DNA from: Ignavibacteriota bacterium
GTDB lineage: Bacteria; Bacteroidota; Ignavibacteria; UBA10030
NCBI GenBank assembly: GCA_003819715.1
Contig: RPQN01000020.1
Coordinates: 1 to 46,335, forward strand
Reading direction: 5' to 3'
DNA length: 46,335 nt
A program made the translations under genes and the position numbers. The notes under the pieces are model-generated. The model saw nothing but the letters and a program-made list of their open reading frames with translations, did no database searches and was not told the DNA's origin. Below are positions 27,701-35,726 of the stretch, one piece after another. The stretch's first letter is position 1, and each line of letters begins with the position of its first letter.

Positions 27701-29572
27701 CTGCAAAGCGAAAGCCTGTTTAAAACACTGGTGGAATTTTCGCCCGTTTCCATTGCGGTCTTCTCCGGTCAGAACCAATCCATTGACTATGTCAGTCACC
27801 GGTTTACTGAACTCTTTGGATATGAACAATCCGACCTGCCCACCCTGAGCTCCTGGTGGCCGCTGGCATATCCGATGGAAGAATACCGGAATCAGATTGA
27901 TGCGGCTTGGCGCGTTTCCACTGAATACTCACAGCGAGAACGGACAGAACCCGAACCATTAGAATCCGTCATCACGTGCAAAGACGGCTCGACAAAATAC
28001 ATAGAGTCCACCTTGATTTCCATGAGTGACCATACGCTTATCTTCTTTTCCGACCTCACCCAGCGCCGGATGGCAGAGGAAGCGCTCCGTCAAACGCACG
28101 CATTTAACGACCTGCTGATCCAGACCATGCCGTTTGGAATGAATATTGTCGATGAAGAAGGCAATATTCTCTTTGTCAGCAAAACGATGAAGGAAATGCT
28201 GACCGTTGATGTCGTGGATATGTGCTGCTGGAAAGTCTATAAGGACGATAACGAGCAATGCAGCGAGTGTCCGCTCAAGAGGGGAATTCCATTCGGCAAA
28301 CCGGAAGTGATAGAGACCACCGGCGTTTTAGGCGGAAAAACCTTCCAGATCAGTCATGTCGGCATGATGTACGAAGGACGGAAGGCATTGCTGGAGGTAT
28401 TTCAGGATGTGACGGAGCAAAAGAAACTCCAGCACGAGCTGATTCAGTCTCAAAAAATGCTCAGCATCGGCACACTCGCCGGCGGCATTGCACACGATTT
28501 TAATAACATTCTTGCCATCATCCTCGGCTATATCTCCATCCTTTCGACAAAGAAAGATGATCCGAAGAGGTTCTCCGAGGGTGTTCATGCAATTAAACAG
28601 GCGGTTGATCGAGGCGCAGGACTGGTGAAGCAAATTCTCACGTTTGCCAGTAAAACGGATGTCATGTTCGAACCAACGAGTGTTCCGGACCTCACACGGG
28701 AATTAGTGTCGATGATGCAGCAAACATTTCCGAAAACGGTTACGTTCAATCAAGACTTTGAGGCGGAACTGCCGGTCATCAATGCCGATCATTCGCAAAT
28801 TCATCAGGTGCTGCTCAACCTCTGCGTCAATGCCCGCGACGCAATGCCGAAGGGCGGAGTCATTTCCATAAAAGCGGGTGTGGCAGCAGGCGAAAAACTT
28901 CTGGAACGCTTCCCTGCCGCGACCGAACAACAGTATCTCTACATTGCCGTCTCCGATACCGGAACAGGAATAGATGAAACAACCCGAACCAGAATATTTG
29001 ATCCCTTCTTCACAACGAAAGAAAAAGGGAAAGGAACGGGATTGGGACTTTCCGTGGTGTACGGAGTGCTCCAGGCCCATCATGGATTCATCGATGTGGA
29101 AAGTGAAATGGGGAAAGGAACGACCTTTCGCTTATATCTCCCTGTTCAAAAAGACACGAACACGGAAGTCGATTCGGGTGCAAGAAAAGAACAGGTGATT
29201 GGAGGGAACGAAACGCTTCTGGTGGTGGAGGATGAAGACCTGCTTCTTGATATGATTCAGATTCTTCTTGAAGCGCATGGGTATACCATTCTCAGTGCAA
29301 AAGACGGCAACGAAGCGATAACCACATACGCGGAGCACGCTGGATCCATTGCCCTGGTCATGAGCGATATGGGCCTGCCGAAGCTCTCGGGCGAAGGGGT
29401 CTATTACAAAATCAAGGAAATAAATCCTGCGGTGAAGATGATCGTCGCGAGTGGTTTTTTTGAACCCGACACCAAGGCAACACTGGAAGCGGCCGGAGTG
29501 CTTGGATTTCTTCAGAAGCCGTACATTATTGAAGATGTGCTTGCGAAAATCAGGAAAGCATTGGATACATAA
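24782..29572 (+). CDS. Membrane hybrid histidine kinase with seven PAS domains
   Basis: Starting at the ATG at 24782 (AAAGG upstream), the product has 1596 residues. Order: membrane helix 11-33, a periplasmic sensor region of about 270 residues, second helix 303-325, seven PAS modules at about 350-460, 470-590, 600-718, 725-843, 850-970, 976-1100 and 1105-1216, most followed by a DITERKRAEE-type linker, then HisKA with His1238 in GGIAHDFNNI, HATPase (GTGLGLSVVYG), and a C-terminal receiver with phospho-acceptor Asp1529 and KPY. PAS7 contains a cysteine cluster (CC at about 1147 and CSECP at about 1160) that might hold a metal or redox group. It lies between hypD and hypE, so a link with hydrogenase synthesis is plausible; the signal is unknown. 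Confidence 0.92.
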   Translation: MNDRPSKRITPWFLIIVFFLLVIGILSIGFFFYQGQQRHIETEAKNNLTAIADLKVDQIVQWRTVQMSNAELIYDDILFVKQAASYLNAPADGNRKQELLDALRSYQYHFQYESALLINAKGEVRLALSVHGDTVETNVHALVKEAFLLHKPIFSDLHFTDFSSSVHMDLVIPLLVVHRPDTTVIGALLFRIDPNRHLFPVLRRWPAPSRSSETLLLKHDGSDILYLNDLRHRQNTTARFRLPVANEELPASMAVRGKEGIVEGKDYRGVRVLAAIRKIPDTPWFMIAKVDRGEILASLQLQAWAMGLITFLFILSSGSIIGFWWRHQQTRFYREKYEDQLERQMLVKHFEYLIKYANDIILLIDMDGRIVEANDQACRTYEYTHEELHKLNIQDIRTPEGHHKIEKQMKQQRESGSGLVYEAEHRKKGGVKFPVEISSQFIRIDNAKYLQCIIRDITERKRAEKTLRENEAKLQEAQRIAGMGHYVLDISTGLWTSSKMLDEIFGITKNTVRNIECWESIIHPEDRNEMSRYLNDDVIRRRNPFNREYRIVRVNDGAVRWLHGLGNLEFGTEGQPLKMFGIIQDVTEKKRAEDTLRENEDRFRRIFEEGPLGMITSGPDFKFMKANTAFCRMTGYEEHELTSLTFKDITHPEDLVKDIEPIQKLFTGELSIYRVVKRYIRKDKAVVWGTSTISVVRDKHKRFLYFIAMIEDITEHKRAEEALRESEEHFRSLAERSPNMIFINCMGRVVFANKRCEEIMGYTKEEFYTRDFDIFNLTVPEYRDALRENFRRHQSGEEVPPLDYALVTRGGKRIETILSTKLIDYKNEKAILGIITDITDRKQTEEILRESEERYRRLFELSPDTIFIQSEGNIVFINDAGVRLFGATCKEDLIGRRIIDLMHPDYRKIVAERMDQLNNLRQPVPMIEEKYLRMDGTPVDVEVIANSYLFEGKPAAQVVVRDITERKRAEEALLQSESLFKTLVEFSPVSIAVFSGQNQSIDYVSHRFTELFGYEQSDLPTLSSWWPLAYPMEEYRNQIDAAWRVSTEYSQRERTEPEPLESVITCKDGSTKYIESTLISMSDHTLIFFSDLTQRRMAEEALRQTHAFNDLLIQTMPFGMNIVDEEGNILFVSKTMKEMLTVDVVDMCCWKVYKDDNEQCSECPLKRGIPFGKPEVIETTGVLGGKTFQISHVGMMYEGRKALLEVFQDVTEQKKLQHELIQSQKMLSIGTLAGGIAHDFNNILAIILGYISILSTKKDDPKRFSEGVHAIKQAVDRGAGLVKQILTFASKTDVMFEPTSVPDLTRELVSMMQQTFPKTVTFNQDFEAELPVINADHSQIHQVLLNLCVNARDAMPKGGVISIKAGVAAGEKLLERFPAATEQQYLYIAVSDTGTGIDETTRTRIFDPFFTTKEKGKGTGLGLSVVYGVLQAHHGFIDVESEMGKGTTFRLYLPVQKDTNTEVDSGARKEQVIGGNETLLVVEDEDLLLDMIQILLEAHGYTILSAKDGNEAITTYAEHAGSIALVMSDMGLPKLSGEGVYYKIKEINPAVKMIVASGFFEPDTKATLEAAGVLGFLQKPYIIEDVLAKIRKALDT

Positions 29573-29593
29573 TCACAACAGAGAACGATACTC

Positions 29594-30658
29594 ATGGATG
29601 AACAACGGATGAACCTGAGCGCAGGTTTTGCCTGCCCTCTTCCGCTTTCAGAACACAAAAATATTCTGCTGGCCCATGGCGGCGGCGGGAATCTATCGCA
29701 CCAGCTGATCAAGAATCTGTTCGCTTCACAATTTCAGAATGCATTCCTCGATCCTCTGCACGATGGTGCTATCTTTTCTGCCGGCGGAACGCGGTTTGCC
29801 TTCTCTACCGATTCGTATGTCATTCACCCTCTCTTCTTTCCCGGAGGGGATATCGGCACACTTGCCGTGAACGGAACGGTGAACGATCTTTCGATGTGCG
29901 GTGCGCGCCCGCTGTATCTTTCCTCTGCGTTTATCATTGAAGAAGGATTGCCCATGGAAGATCTCTGGCGCGTGGTGCGCTCCATGGATGCCGCAGCAAA
30001 AGCATCCGGCGTGCTCCTCGTGACCGGCGATACGAAAGTCGTCGATCGCGGAAAGGGCGATAAACTCTTCATTAATACATCGGGCATCGGCATCATCCCG
30101 GAAGGGGTTGATATCAGCCCGCGGCATGCACGCGCAGGCGATACGATTATCGTCAGCGGGACGATTGCCGATCATGGGATCGCCATCATGTCGGTACGGG
30201 AAGGATTGGAATTCGAAACAACAATTGAGAGCGATTGCGCCCCGCTGAACAGCCTGGTGGAAGCCATGGTGGCAGCAAGCCGGGATATTCATGTTCTTCG
30301 CGACCCGACACGCGGTGGCGTTGCGTCCGCACTCAATGAAATTGCAGAGAGTTCCTCACTCGGCATCTCGATCAGAGAAGAGAATGTCCCTGTTGCTGAA
30401 GAAGTGATGGGGGCTTGTGAGATTCTCGGATTCGATCCGCTGTATGTGGCAAACGAAGGGAAGATTCTTGCCTTCGTTGCTCCCGGCGCAGCGGAGAACA
30501 TTCTTGCCGCCATGCGCGCGCATCCTCTGGGAAAAAACGCTGCAGTCATCGGCGAAGTTGTTTCCGATCATCCCGGCACGGTCATTATGAAAACGCGCAT
30601 CGGCGGTTCACGCGTCGTGGATATGCTTTCAGGCGAACAATTGCCAAGAATTTGCTGA
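29594..30658 (+). CDS. hypE: Hydrogenase maturation factor HypE
   Basis: HypE takes the carbamoyl group from HypF on its C-terminal cysteine and dehydrates it to a thiocyanate, the source of CN-. The protein ends ...EQLPRIC, with the obligatory PRIC tail, and has the ATP-binding domain features LLAHGGGGNLSHQLI, FSTDSYV and RDPTRGGVASALNE. Length is 354 residues. It is 21 bases from the kinase stop, so both are likely cotranscribed. hypA and hypB, needed for nickel insertion, are not in the window. Confidence 0.96.
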   Translation: MDEQRMNLSAGFACPLPLSEHKNILLAHGGGGNLSHQLIKNLFASQFQNAFLDPLHDGAIFSAGGTRFAFSTDSYVIHPLFFPGGDIGTLAVNGTVNDLSMCGARPLYLSSAFIIEEGLPMEDLWRVVRSMDAAAKASGVLLVTGDTKVVDRGKGDKLFINTSGIGIIPEGVDISPRHARAGDTIIVSGTIADHGIAIMSVREGLEFETTIESDCAPLNSLVEAMVAASRDIHVLRDPTRGGVASALNEIAESSSLGISIREENVPVAEEVMGACEILGFDPLYVANEGKILAFVAPGAAENILAAMRAHPLGKNAAVIGEVVSDHPGTVIMKTRIGGSRVVDMLSGEQLPRIC

Positions 30659-30684
30659 GGGTTGAGCTTCCTTCCTAAAATGAA

Positions 30685-30709
30685 AATGCCGGAATAATCT
30701 TCCGGCATT
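30685..30709. terminator. Perfect hairpin between convergent genes
   Basis: AATGCCGGAA and TTCCGGCATT form a perfect 10-bp stem with a five-base loop (TAATC), placed between the stops of hypE and the peptidase gene. There is no long T run on either side, so it would be a bidirectional terminator of the weaker type. Confidence 0.65.
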
Positions 30710-30740
30710 CCACATTCTTCATGCATCTCACATCCCCAGG

Positions 30741-31967
30741 TTACTTTCCCATGGTCTTCACCAACTCAGGGATAGCACTTTTGGGAAGCATCACGCCAAG
30801 CATTTTTAACTTCACAAAATCTTCATGAAAAAAGTAGTAGCCGGGATGAGAATTATTGCGGGAACCGGCACCGGAGTCCTTGATGAGGTACCACTCTGCT
30901 CCATTCTGTTGAGTATACCCGACCAGATGAATACCATGATCATCTCCGGTGGTTCCGTTTTTAAACCGGAAAATGCGTGCAGACTCGTCTATATATTGCG
31001 GTGGAATATCAAATGTCGGTATCACCGCAATGCCGGCATGCCCTTCGAGCCCCGGTTCCGAGACATCCCCGGCAAGGACTTCAGTATAACCGGAGCGTAC
31101 GGCGCTTTTCACGGCAGACATAAAATCATTTAACGGGACGTTGAAATACGCTGAACTATGCCACCAATTATCCGGCACATCATACTCCACCCAGCTGTAA
31201 TAGGGGCGGTCGGCAAAGGAGACCAGTTCCACGTAATCATCCAGATTCAACTTCACGATCTTCTCAAAATATTCCTTCGGCGTCATTTCCTTGTTGCCGA
31301 CCAGAATTTTTTCCGGCGGTGCGCCGATGTAATGATTGAGAATGGATTTGACGCTCCTCTCGACTTCGTCTTCATTCCAATTGTTTGAAGTTTTGAGCGA
31401 TTTGAGATATGTGTCCAATTCCGCAAACAATTTGGCATGATCGTGAAATGGCTGACCATGGAGCAATCCGGTGTACGCCTCCGCAGGAACGATGCCATGA
31501 TTTTTCCATATCCGGATAACGGCATCCGACTGCGATCCTTCACCGAATTCCTGGTCACCGCGCGCCTGAACATATCCCCGCGCTTTCTCAATATATTCCC
31601 AATAGACCGTAAACAGCTCGGAGAGCTTGATCTCCCGTTTGCTCAACCGGAATATTTCTGATTCGAAAAATGAAGTGGTGGAAAAACACCAGCACATGCC
31701 GGAAACGGCCTGTGATATCGGTTTGTTGTGCCAGCTGGTCGTAAACTCCTTTATCGATTTCGGCGGGTTATACTGGCTAAAATCGACCAGCAGTTTTTTC
31801 TTCGCCGCTGCATCCTTCTTGTAAAATTTTTCCAGAGTGGTTTTGACGGAATCCCAAAACTCATTCTTCGATTCTACAAACACCGCCTTATCCCGGCGTT
31901 CCTGTTGAGCATAGACTTGCGCAGCAGTCAACAGGAACACCACAACGACTATGGTTATTTTTATCAT
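30741..31967 (-). CDS. Secreted C1B papain-like cysteine peptidase (bleomycin hydrolase type)
   Basis: From the ATG at 31967 the protein has a signal peptide (MIKITIVVVVFLLTAAQVYA) and a mature domain of the C1B type, 408 residues in all. The catalytic Cys is in SGMCWCFS (about residue 92) with the oxyanion Gln six residues earlier, and the His in TGDDHGIHLVGY (about 344). The third position, usually Asn in KNSWG, reads Asp in IKDSGAG. The C-terminal PGYYFFHEDFVKLKML is typical of bacterial relatives. The product should act in the periplasm or outside. The frame is open to an ATG at 31994, but that leaves no spacing for a ribosome site and spoils the signal peptide. Confidence 0.85.
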   Translation of the reverse strand: MIKITIVVVVFLLTAAQVYAQQERRDKAVFVESKNEFWDSVKTTLEKFYKKDAAAKKKLLVDFSQYNPPKSIKEFTTSWHNKPISQAVSGMCWCFSTTSFFESEIFRLSKREIKLSELFTVYWEYIEKARGYVQARGDQEFGEGSQSDAVIRIWKNHGIVPAEAYTGLLHGQPFHDHAKLFAELDTYLKSLKTSNNWNEDEVERSVKSILNHYIGAPPEKILVGNKEMTPKEYFEKIVKLNLDDYVELVSFADRPYYSWVEYDVPDNWWHSSAYFNVPLNDFMSAVKSAVRSGYTEVLAGDVSEPGLEGHAGIAVIPTFDIPPQYIDESARIFRFKNGTTGDDHGIHLVGYTQQNGAEWYLIKDSGAGSRNNSHPGYYFFHEDFVKLKMLGVMLPKSAIPELVKTMGK

Positions 31968-32008
31968 ACGGAGTACTTTCTCTTCACTCCCCATCCTTCA
32001 TTCAGCAG

Positions 32009-32923
32009 TTAAAATGCAACGCCAAGGGAAATTAATAGGAGTGAAACATTCTGTTCAAATTCATAGTCTTGACTTGGACCACCAGTATAAAGAGGCTCCG
32101 ACCATTTAAATTTTGGCTTGCTTGCAACATATTTTGCTCCCAGTGTCACATGACCGCCCAATATCACCTCGACATTTGCACCATAGGCAAACCCGGTGGC
32201 CGAACGTGATTCGAGCAGTGGCATACTTGTCGTTGATCCTGCTTGTGTAAAATCAATCTGTGGACTTTTTGCAAATAATGCACCAACGAGCGGGGCAACA
32301 AAGAAATTCGTTCCCGAAGAATTATCTGTTCCAATTTTTATACCCGTGAGAGCAAGAATCGACGTCCAACCGGTATAGCTATAATTTCCATATGGAATGT
32401 TTGCGGGAAGCTGTATTTTGTTTTGCGAATAACTGCCTTCAATGATCCAACCGACAGTCCCACCCGTCACAAATTGCGCACCTGCCGTCCAGCCAAGTTT
32501 CGCTTCCCCTTTTTTAGCATTGTCTTCCGCCGTAGCATTCTCATCATACTTTTTCCCAAAATCCCCCATGGGTAATGCCACTCCGCCGAAAATGCTGAAC
32601 TTCGCTCCTGAACCTTCACTGCTGCTCTGGCCTTCATAGCTGCGTTGACCTTCCATGCTGCTGCGCTCATTCATCGGTTTTGTTTCTATCACCGGTGCGG
32701 ATGCATCCTTGCTGATTTTTTCCACCTCCGTCATATTATAAACAAAAATATTCCCGTCGGCCGTTTGAATCTTTATCGTTTTATCCGGGATCATCTCAAG
32801 AATCGTTCCTTTAATAACGCTTCCATTTTTCAACTGAACGACATCTTTGGTCTGTGCGAACACTGCAGACACACTCAGTAGGACAAGCGCCGTTACAATG
32901 ATAAGTCGTAGAGCTGTTTTCAT
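32009..32923 (-). CDS. Outer-membrane beta-barrel protein with N-terminal Sm-like module
   Basis: The 304-residue protein has a signal peptide (MKTALRLIIVTALVLLSVSAVFA), a small beta-rich module with KDVVQLKNGSVIKGTILEMI and VEKISKD (residues 24-72, like modules that precede barrels in Bacteroidota-type proteins), a Ser/Glu-rich linker, and a region of alternating residues from FSIFGGVALPMGDFG to the end. It finishes ...LISLGVAF with C-terminal Phe, the usual outer-membrane barrel signature. AAGGAG precedes the ATG. The peptidase gene lies 41 bases downstream on the same strand. No specific substrate or partner can be assigned. Confidence 0.82.
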   Translation of the reverse strand: MKTALRLIIVTALVLLSVSAVFAQTKDVVQLKNGSVIKGTILEMIPDKTIKIQTADGNIFVYNMTEVEKISKDASAPVIETKPMNERSSMEGQRSYEGQSSSEGSGAKFSIFGGVALPMGDFGKKYDENATAEDNAKKGEAKLGWTAGAQFVTGGTVGWIIEGSYSQNKIQLPANIPYGNYSYTGWTSILALTGIKIGTDNSSGTNFFVAPLVGALFAKSPQIDFTQAGSTTSMPLLESRSATGFAYGANVEVILGGHVTLGAKYVASKPKFKWSEPLYTGGPSQDYEFEQNVSLLLISLGVAF

Positions 32924-33077
32924 GGTTCACTCCTTCTGTGTTGGTGGTGGTTGAGAGTTTGAACAATTACTGTTTTACTTTAATCAATTCGGAATTCGCC
33001 TCTTTCATGATGCTTTTAAGGGCGGTACACGTTCTGAATAGTACTAAACGCATATCACCCGGCACCGGACAAAGCAC

Positions 33078-33093
33078 TTCAAAGTTCTTTGAA
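33078..33093. promoter_or_regulatory. 16-base perfect palindrome, possible operator
   Basis: TTCAAAG and CTTTGAA flank two central T bases. The site is about 155 bases upstream of the outer-membrane protein start. It is short enough for a regulator site and too AT-rich to be a terminator. The regulator is unknown. Confidence 0.35.
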
Positions 33094-33270
33094 TAATCAA
33101 TTAGTATTCCACTCAGGTATCAGCAGTAATAACTATAAGATTGTTGATAAAAGCAAGAAAAACACCGTTTTGGCCACCTCTTTTTAAAAACGCATAATCC
33201 GCAGACATATCCCGTTTAAAATTCTACAAAATTATAGTTCCGGTCTATTCCACCGGCAGAGAGGATGGCC

Positions 33271-33295
33271 TTCGGGAACCATGAACGTTCCCGAA
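33271..33295 (-). terminator. Hairpin at the end of the hydrogenase operon
   Basis: TTCGGGAAC and GTTCCCGAA form a perfect 9-bp GC-rich stem with a seven-base loop, starting 4 bases beyond the stop of the maturation protease gene. No T run follows, so efficiency is uncertain. Confidence 0.6.
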
Positions 33296-33299
33296 CCGA

Positions 33300-33809
33300 T
33301 CAACCGGAATCGGCAGGAGACAGAGAAGCGTCGTTCGCGGATCGGGAGAGTAATTCGTGTAAAGCCTCTTTTACAACTCGCTTGACCGATCGTTCTACCG
33401 AAGGCGTTATTTCATTCCCCGGAGAGAAATTGGCGCCTTCAATTCCGTAGACGAGAAGGTTCTCGGGCAGTGTCTTGAGTGCCCGCGCCAACTCGATCGC
33501 TTCGGCGAGACCAAATGCATGCGTCGAAAAACGAAAATATTTTGCCGGAATATTTTGTTTCGTTGCATCAATTTTCATGATGGTTCCCGAAGGGGCACCG
33601 GACGAGATTGCATCGACAAGAATAACGGTCTCATATCCCTGCCATGCTTCCATGAGCGCCCCGCCTTCGCCTTGGCTTTCTTTGAGCGTCACCGATCCGG
33701 AGATTTTTGTCCGGATCATCCGGGTGAAGAGCAGACCGGCACCATCATCACCGCGATATTCATTGCCTATGCCAAGAAGCAGAACCTTCTGTCTCTTGCC
33801 AGTCTCCAC
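33300..33809 (-). CDS. Hydrogenase maturation protease (HybD/HycI type)
   Basis: This endopeptidase removes the C-terminal tail of the [NiFe] large subunit after nickel insertion. The motif GIGNEYRGDDGAG contains the nickel-sensing Glu, VDAI the Asp, and STHAFGLAEAIELA the His of the HybD triad. I prefer the GTG at 33809 (VETGKRQKVLLLGIG, GGAG ten bases upstream, 169 residues); the frame extends to a TTG at 33860, which would overlap the deacylase gene by 20 bases. It is the last gene of the hydrogenase operon, next to its substrate gene apart from the deacylase. Confidence 0.9.
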   Translation of the reverse strand: METGKRQKVLLLGIGNEYRGDDGAGLLFTRMIRTKISGSVTLKESQGEGGALMEAWQGYETVILVDAISSGAPSGTIMKIDATKQNIPAKYFRFSTHAFGLAEAIELARALKTLPENLLVYGIEGANFSPGNEITPSVERSVKRVVKEALHELLSRSANDASLSPADSG

Positions 33810-33840
33810 GACGTCACATCTCCGGAAGGTTCGATGGGAG

Positions 33841-34329
33841 TTACGCTTCTTCCCGTTCAAATCGGGACTGCGAGAATTCTGCCACCACCGGCTTTACCAG
33901 TCTCAGGTAATCGTACATTTTGAGCCGGATCGATCTCGTATGCGAGCATGCATTGAAGACAATGACATCGTCCTCGGCCAGTGATTTGTCCGTATACACC
34001 GGGAGCGCATATAAATTCCCGAATGGCGGCATTGCGCCGACTTCACAATCCGGGAAAATTTGCATTAAATCTTCTTCCGTCGCGAGATGAACATGTTTCG
34101 CGTTTAAGATATGATGCAGCACATGATCATTTAAGCGGTGATCTGCCGGCATCACCATCATACAGTATTTTCCATCGGTGTTTAAAATCAGAGTTTTTGC
34201 CAGTTCTTTTTCCGGTACGTGCGATGCCACTGCGACTTCATGTGCCGAAAATGCTGGAGCATGTTCAATGACTTCATAGTGCACATTGTTATGCTTTAAG
34301 TACTCTATGACATCGGAAAGCTTCGCCAA
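33841..34329 (-). CDS. YbaK/ProX-type aminoacyl-tRNA deacylase-like protein
   Basis: The 162 residues match the YbaK/prolyl-tRNA synthetase-associated domain, with SAHEVAVASHVPEKELAKTLIL carrying the conserved Lys, MPADHRLN and the loop GAMPPFGNLY. These proteins clear mischarged tRNAs, such as Cys- or Ala-tRNA(Pro). The gene starts at a TTG with a perfect AGGAGGTG upstream. It lies between the hydrogenase large subunit and its protease, an unexpected place for a translation quality-control enzyme, and may be a passenger in the operon. Confidence 0.85.
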   Translation of the reverse strand: MAKLSDVIEYLKHNNVHYEVIEHAPAFSAHEVAVASHVPEKELAKTLILNTDGKYCMMVMPADHRLNDHVLHHILNAKHVHLATEEDLMQIFPDCEVGAMPPFGNLYALPVYTDKSLAEDDVIVFNACSHTRSIRLKMYDYLRLVKPVVAEFSQSRFEREEA

Positions 34330-34333
34330 GGGT

Positions 34334-34341
34334 CACCTCCT
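34334..34341 (-). promoter_or_regulatory. Consensus ribosome site deciding a TTG start
   Basis: On the minus strand AGGAGGTG is followed by four bases and TTG, fixing the start of the deacylase gene at 34329. No ATG is available in the right frame nearby. Confidence 0.75.
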
Positions 34342-34406
34342 GCTTCGTCGTATGTGAATGATACGGTCTCTCTGAGAATAATTTTGAGCGTGCACTGGAA
34401 CACCGG

Positions 34407-35726
34407 TCAATCAATTTCACATTTCCCGCCTTCTCCTGCGTTGCCATCAATCTCAAGTTTCAGGAAATGGGTCGCACATGAGATACAGGGATCATAGTTC
34501 CGGATGGCCTGCTCACACTGCCATGTAAGTTTTTCTTGCGTCAGATGCAAGCGCGGCGGCACGAATTCGCGTAAATCCTGTTCGATGGTTTTCTGGTTTT
34601 GCGATGTGGGCGGAACGATCTTCGCATCAAGAATATTTCCCCGCTCATCCAATCGATATCGGTGATAGAGAATTCCCCTCGGGGCTTCGGTACAGCCGTA
34701 TCCGATGCCCGCTTTCGGCTGAACCGCCACCGACGCTTTTTCCGGCGGTTCATATTCCTTGATAATGCGCAGGGCTTCTTCGCACGCATAAAGCATCTCC
34801 ACCGACCGGACAATAATGCTCTTGAACGGGTTATTGGTGCCTTTTCCGATGCCGGCCGACCGTGCAGCGGATTGAGCAGCAGGCGTCAGCGCATCGAAAT
34901 TCAAATTGTAGCGCGCCATCGGGCCGACGAAGTACGCACCGCGTTCTTTTAGTATAGAGTGGAGTGCGTTGGAATGTGAAACATGCTCCTCCATAAAATG
35001 ATTTTCATATTCCGGAACCTCAATATCCAGGCCCTTATTCGAACAAAGCCGGCCGTTCATCATCGGGTACTCCCGCTCGTGGTGCAGTGCAACATATTCG
35101 TACGGGCGTTCAAAATCCGGAAACGGCAGTTTGGATACAAATTTCACTGTTTGAGCGGACGAATCGCATGCCCATTTCAACGGCTCGACGAATGTTTCGA
35201 GTTCCTGGCAGGTGGGCAGTTTATAGAAACCGCCGACGCGTACATTGATCGGATGAATTTCCCGGCCGCCCACCAGACCGACGATACCGTTGCCGATTTT
35301 CTTGATCTTTAACGCCATCTGAACAATGGGGCTGTGATCTTTTGCCATTTGGATGGCATCGGCATATCCAAGAAAATCCGGTGCGTGAAGCATGAAAATA
35401 TGAAGGGCGTGACTTTCAATCCATTCACCGCAGTAGAGCAGCCGGCGGAGCGCGCGAAGCTGCCCGTCGACCGTTATGCCGAATGCATGCTCCATCGCCT
35501 GAACGGAACTCATTTGATATGCCACCGGGCAAATCCCGCAGATACGGGCGGTAATATCCGGTGCTTCGGAGTACTGCCGTCCCCGGAGCAATGCTTCGAA
35601 AAATCGAGGCGGTTCAAAGATATTGAATTTCACATCGGTCACTTTTTTGCCGCTGACCTTCACCAGCAAACCGCCCTCCCCTTCCACGCGGGCAAGGTAA
35701 TCGACTTTTATCGTCTTACTTTTCAT
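34407..35726 (-). CDS. hydA: [NiFe]-hydrogenase large (alpha) subunit, group 3b-like
   Basis: This subunit binds the Ni-Fe centre. The N-terminal cysteine pair is in [11 protein letters not shown] (Cys63, Cys66) and the C-terminal pair in DPCISCATH (Cys414, Cys417). Nineteen residues follow His420; this tail is what the protease at the end of the operon would remove. The L1 motif has Tyr where many hydrogenases have His (CxxCxxxH). I start at the ATG at 35726 ([19 protein letters not shown], 439 residues), which overlaps the small-subunit stop by 11 bases; the upstream open frame is inside that gene. Subunit order beta-gamma-delta-alpha is that of Pyrococcus soluble hydrogenase I, so I use its symbols. 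Confidence 0.93.
   Translation of the reverse strand: MKSKTIKVDYLARVEGEGGLLVKVSGKKVTDVKFNIFEPPRFFEALLRGRQYSEAPDITARICGICPVAYQMSSVQAMEHAFGITVDGQLRALRRLLYCGEWIESHALHIFMLHAPDFLGYADAIQMAKDHSPIVQMALKIKKIGNGIVGLVGGREIHPINVRVGGFYKLPTCQELETFVEPLKWACDSSAQTVKFVSKLPFPDFERPYEYVALHHEREYPMMNGRLCSNKGLDIEVPEYENHFMEEHVSHSNALHSILKERGAYFVGPMARYNLNFDALTPAAQSAARSAGIGKGTNNPFKSIIVRSVEMLYACEEALRIIKEYEPPEKASVAVQPKAGIGYGCTEAPRGILYHRYRLDERGNILDAKIVPPTSQNQKTIEQDLREFVPPRLHLTQEKLTWQCEQAIRNYDPCISCATHFLKLEIDGNAGEGGKCEID

Larger units (their letters stand above)
32924..33299. other. 376-base gap between outer-membrane protein and hydrogenase operon
   Basis: This AT-rich stretch has no gene. It holds the upstream region of the outer-membrane protein gene, a 16-base palindrome at 33078-33093 and a terminator-like hairpin at 33271-33295 for the hydrogenase operon. 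I see no convincing promoter: the best partial match, TTTCTT-N17-TATAGT on the minus strand around 33140, is weak. Confidence 0.6.

Noticed and set aside
33810-33860. Upstream TTG start for the hydrogenase protease
   Set aside because: It overlaps the deacylase gene and adds a basic leader not found in the family; the GTG at 33809 has a ribosome site.
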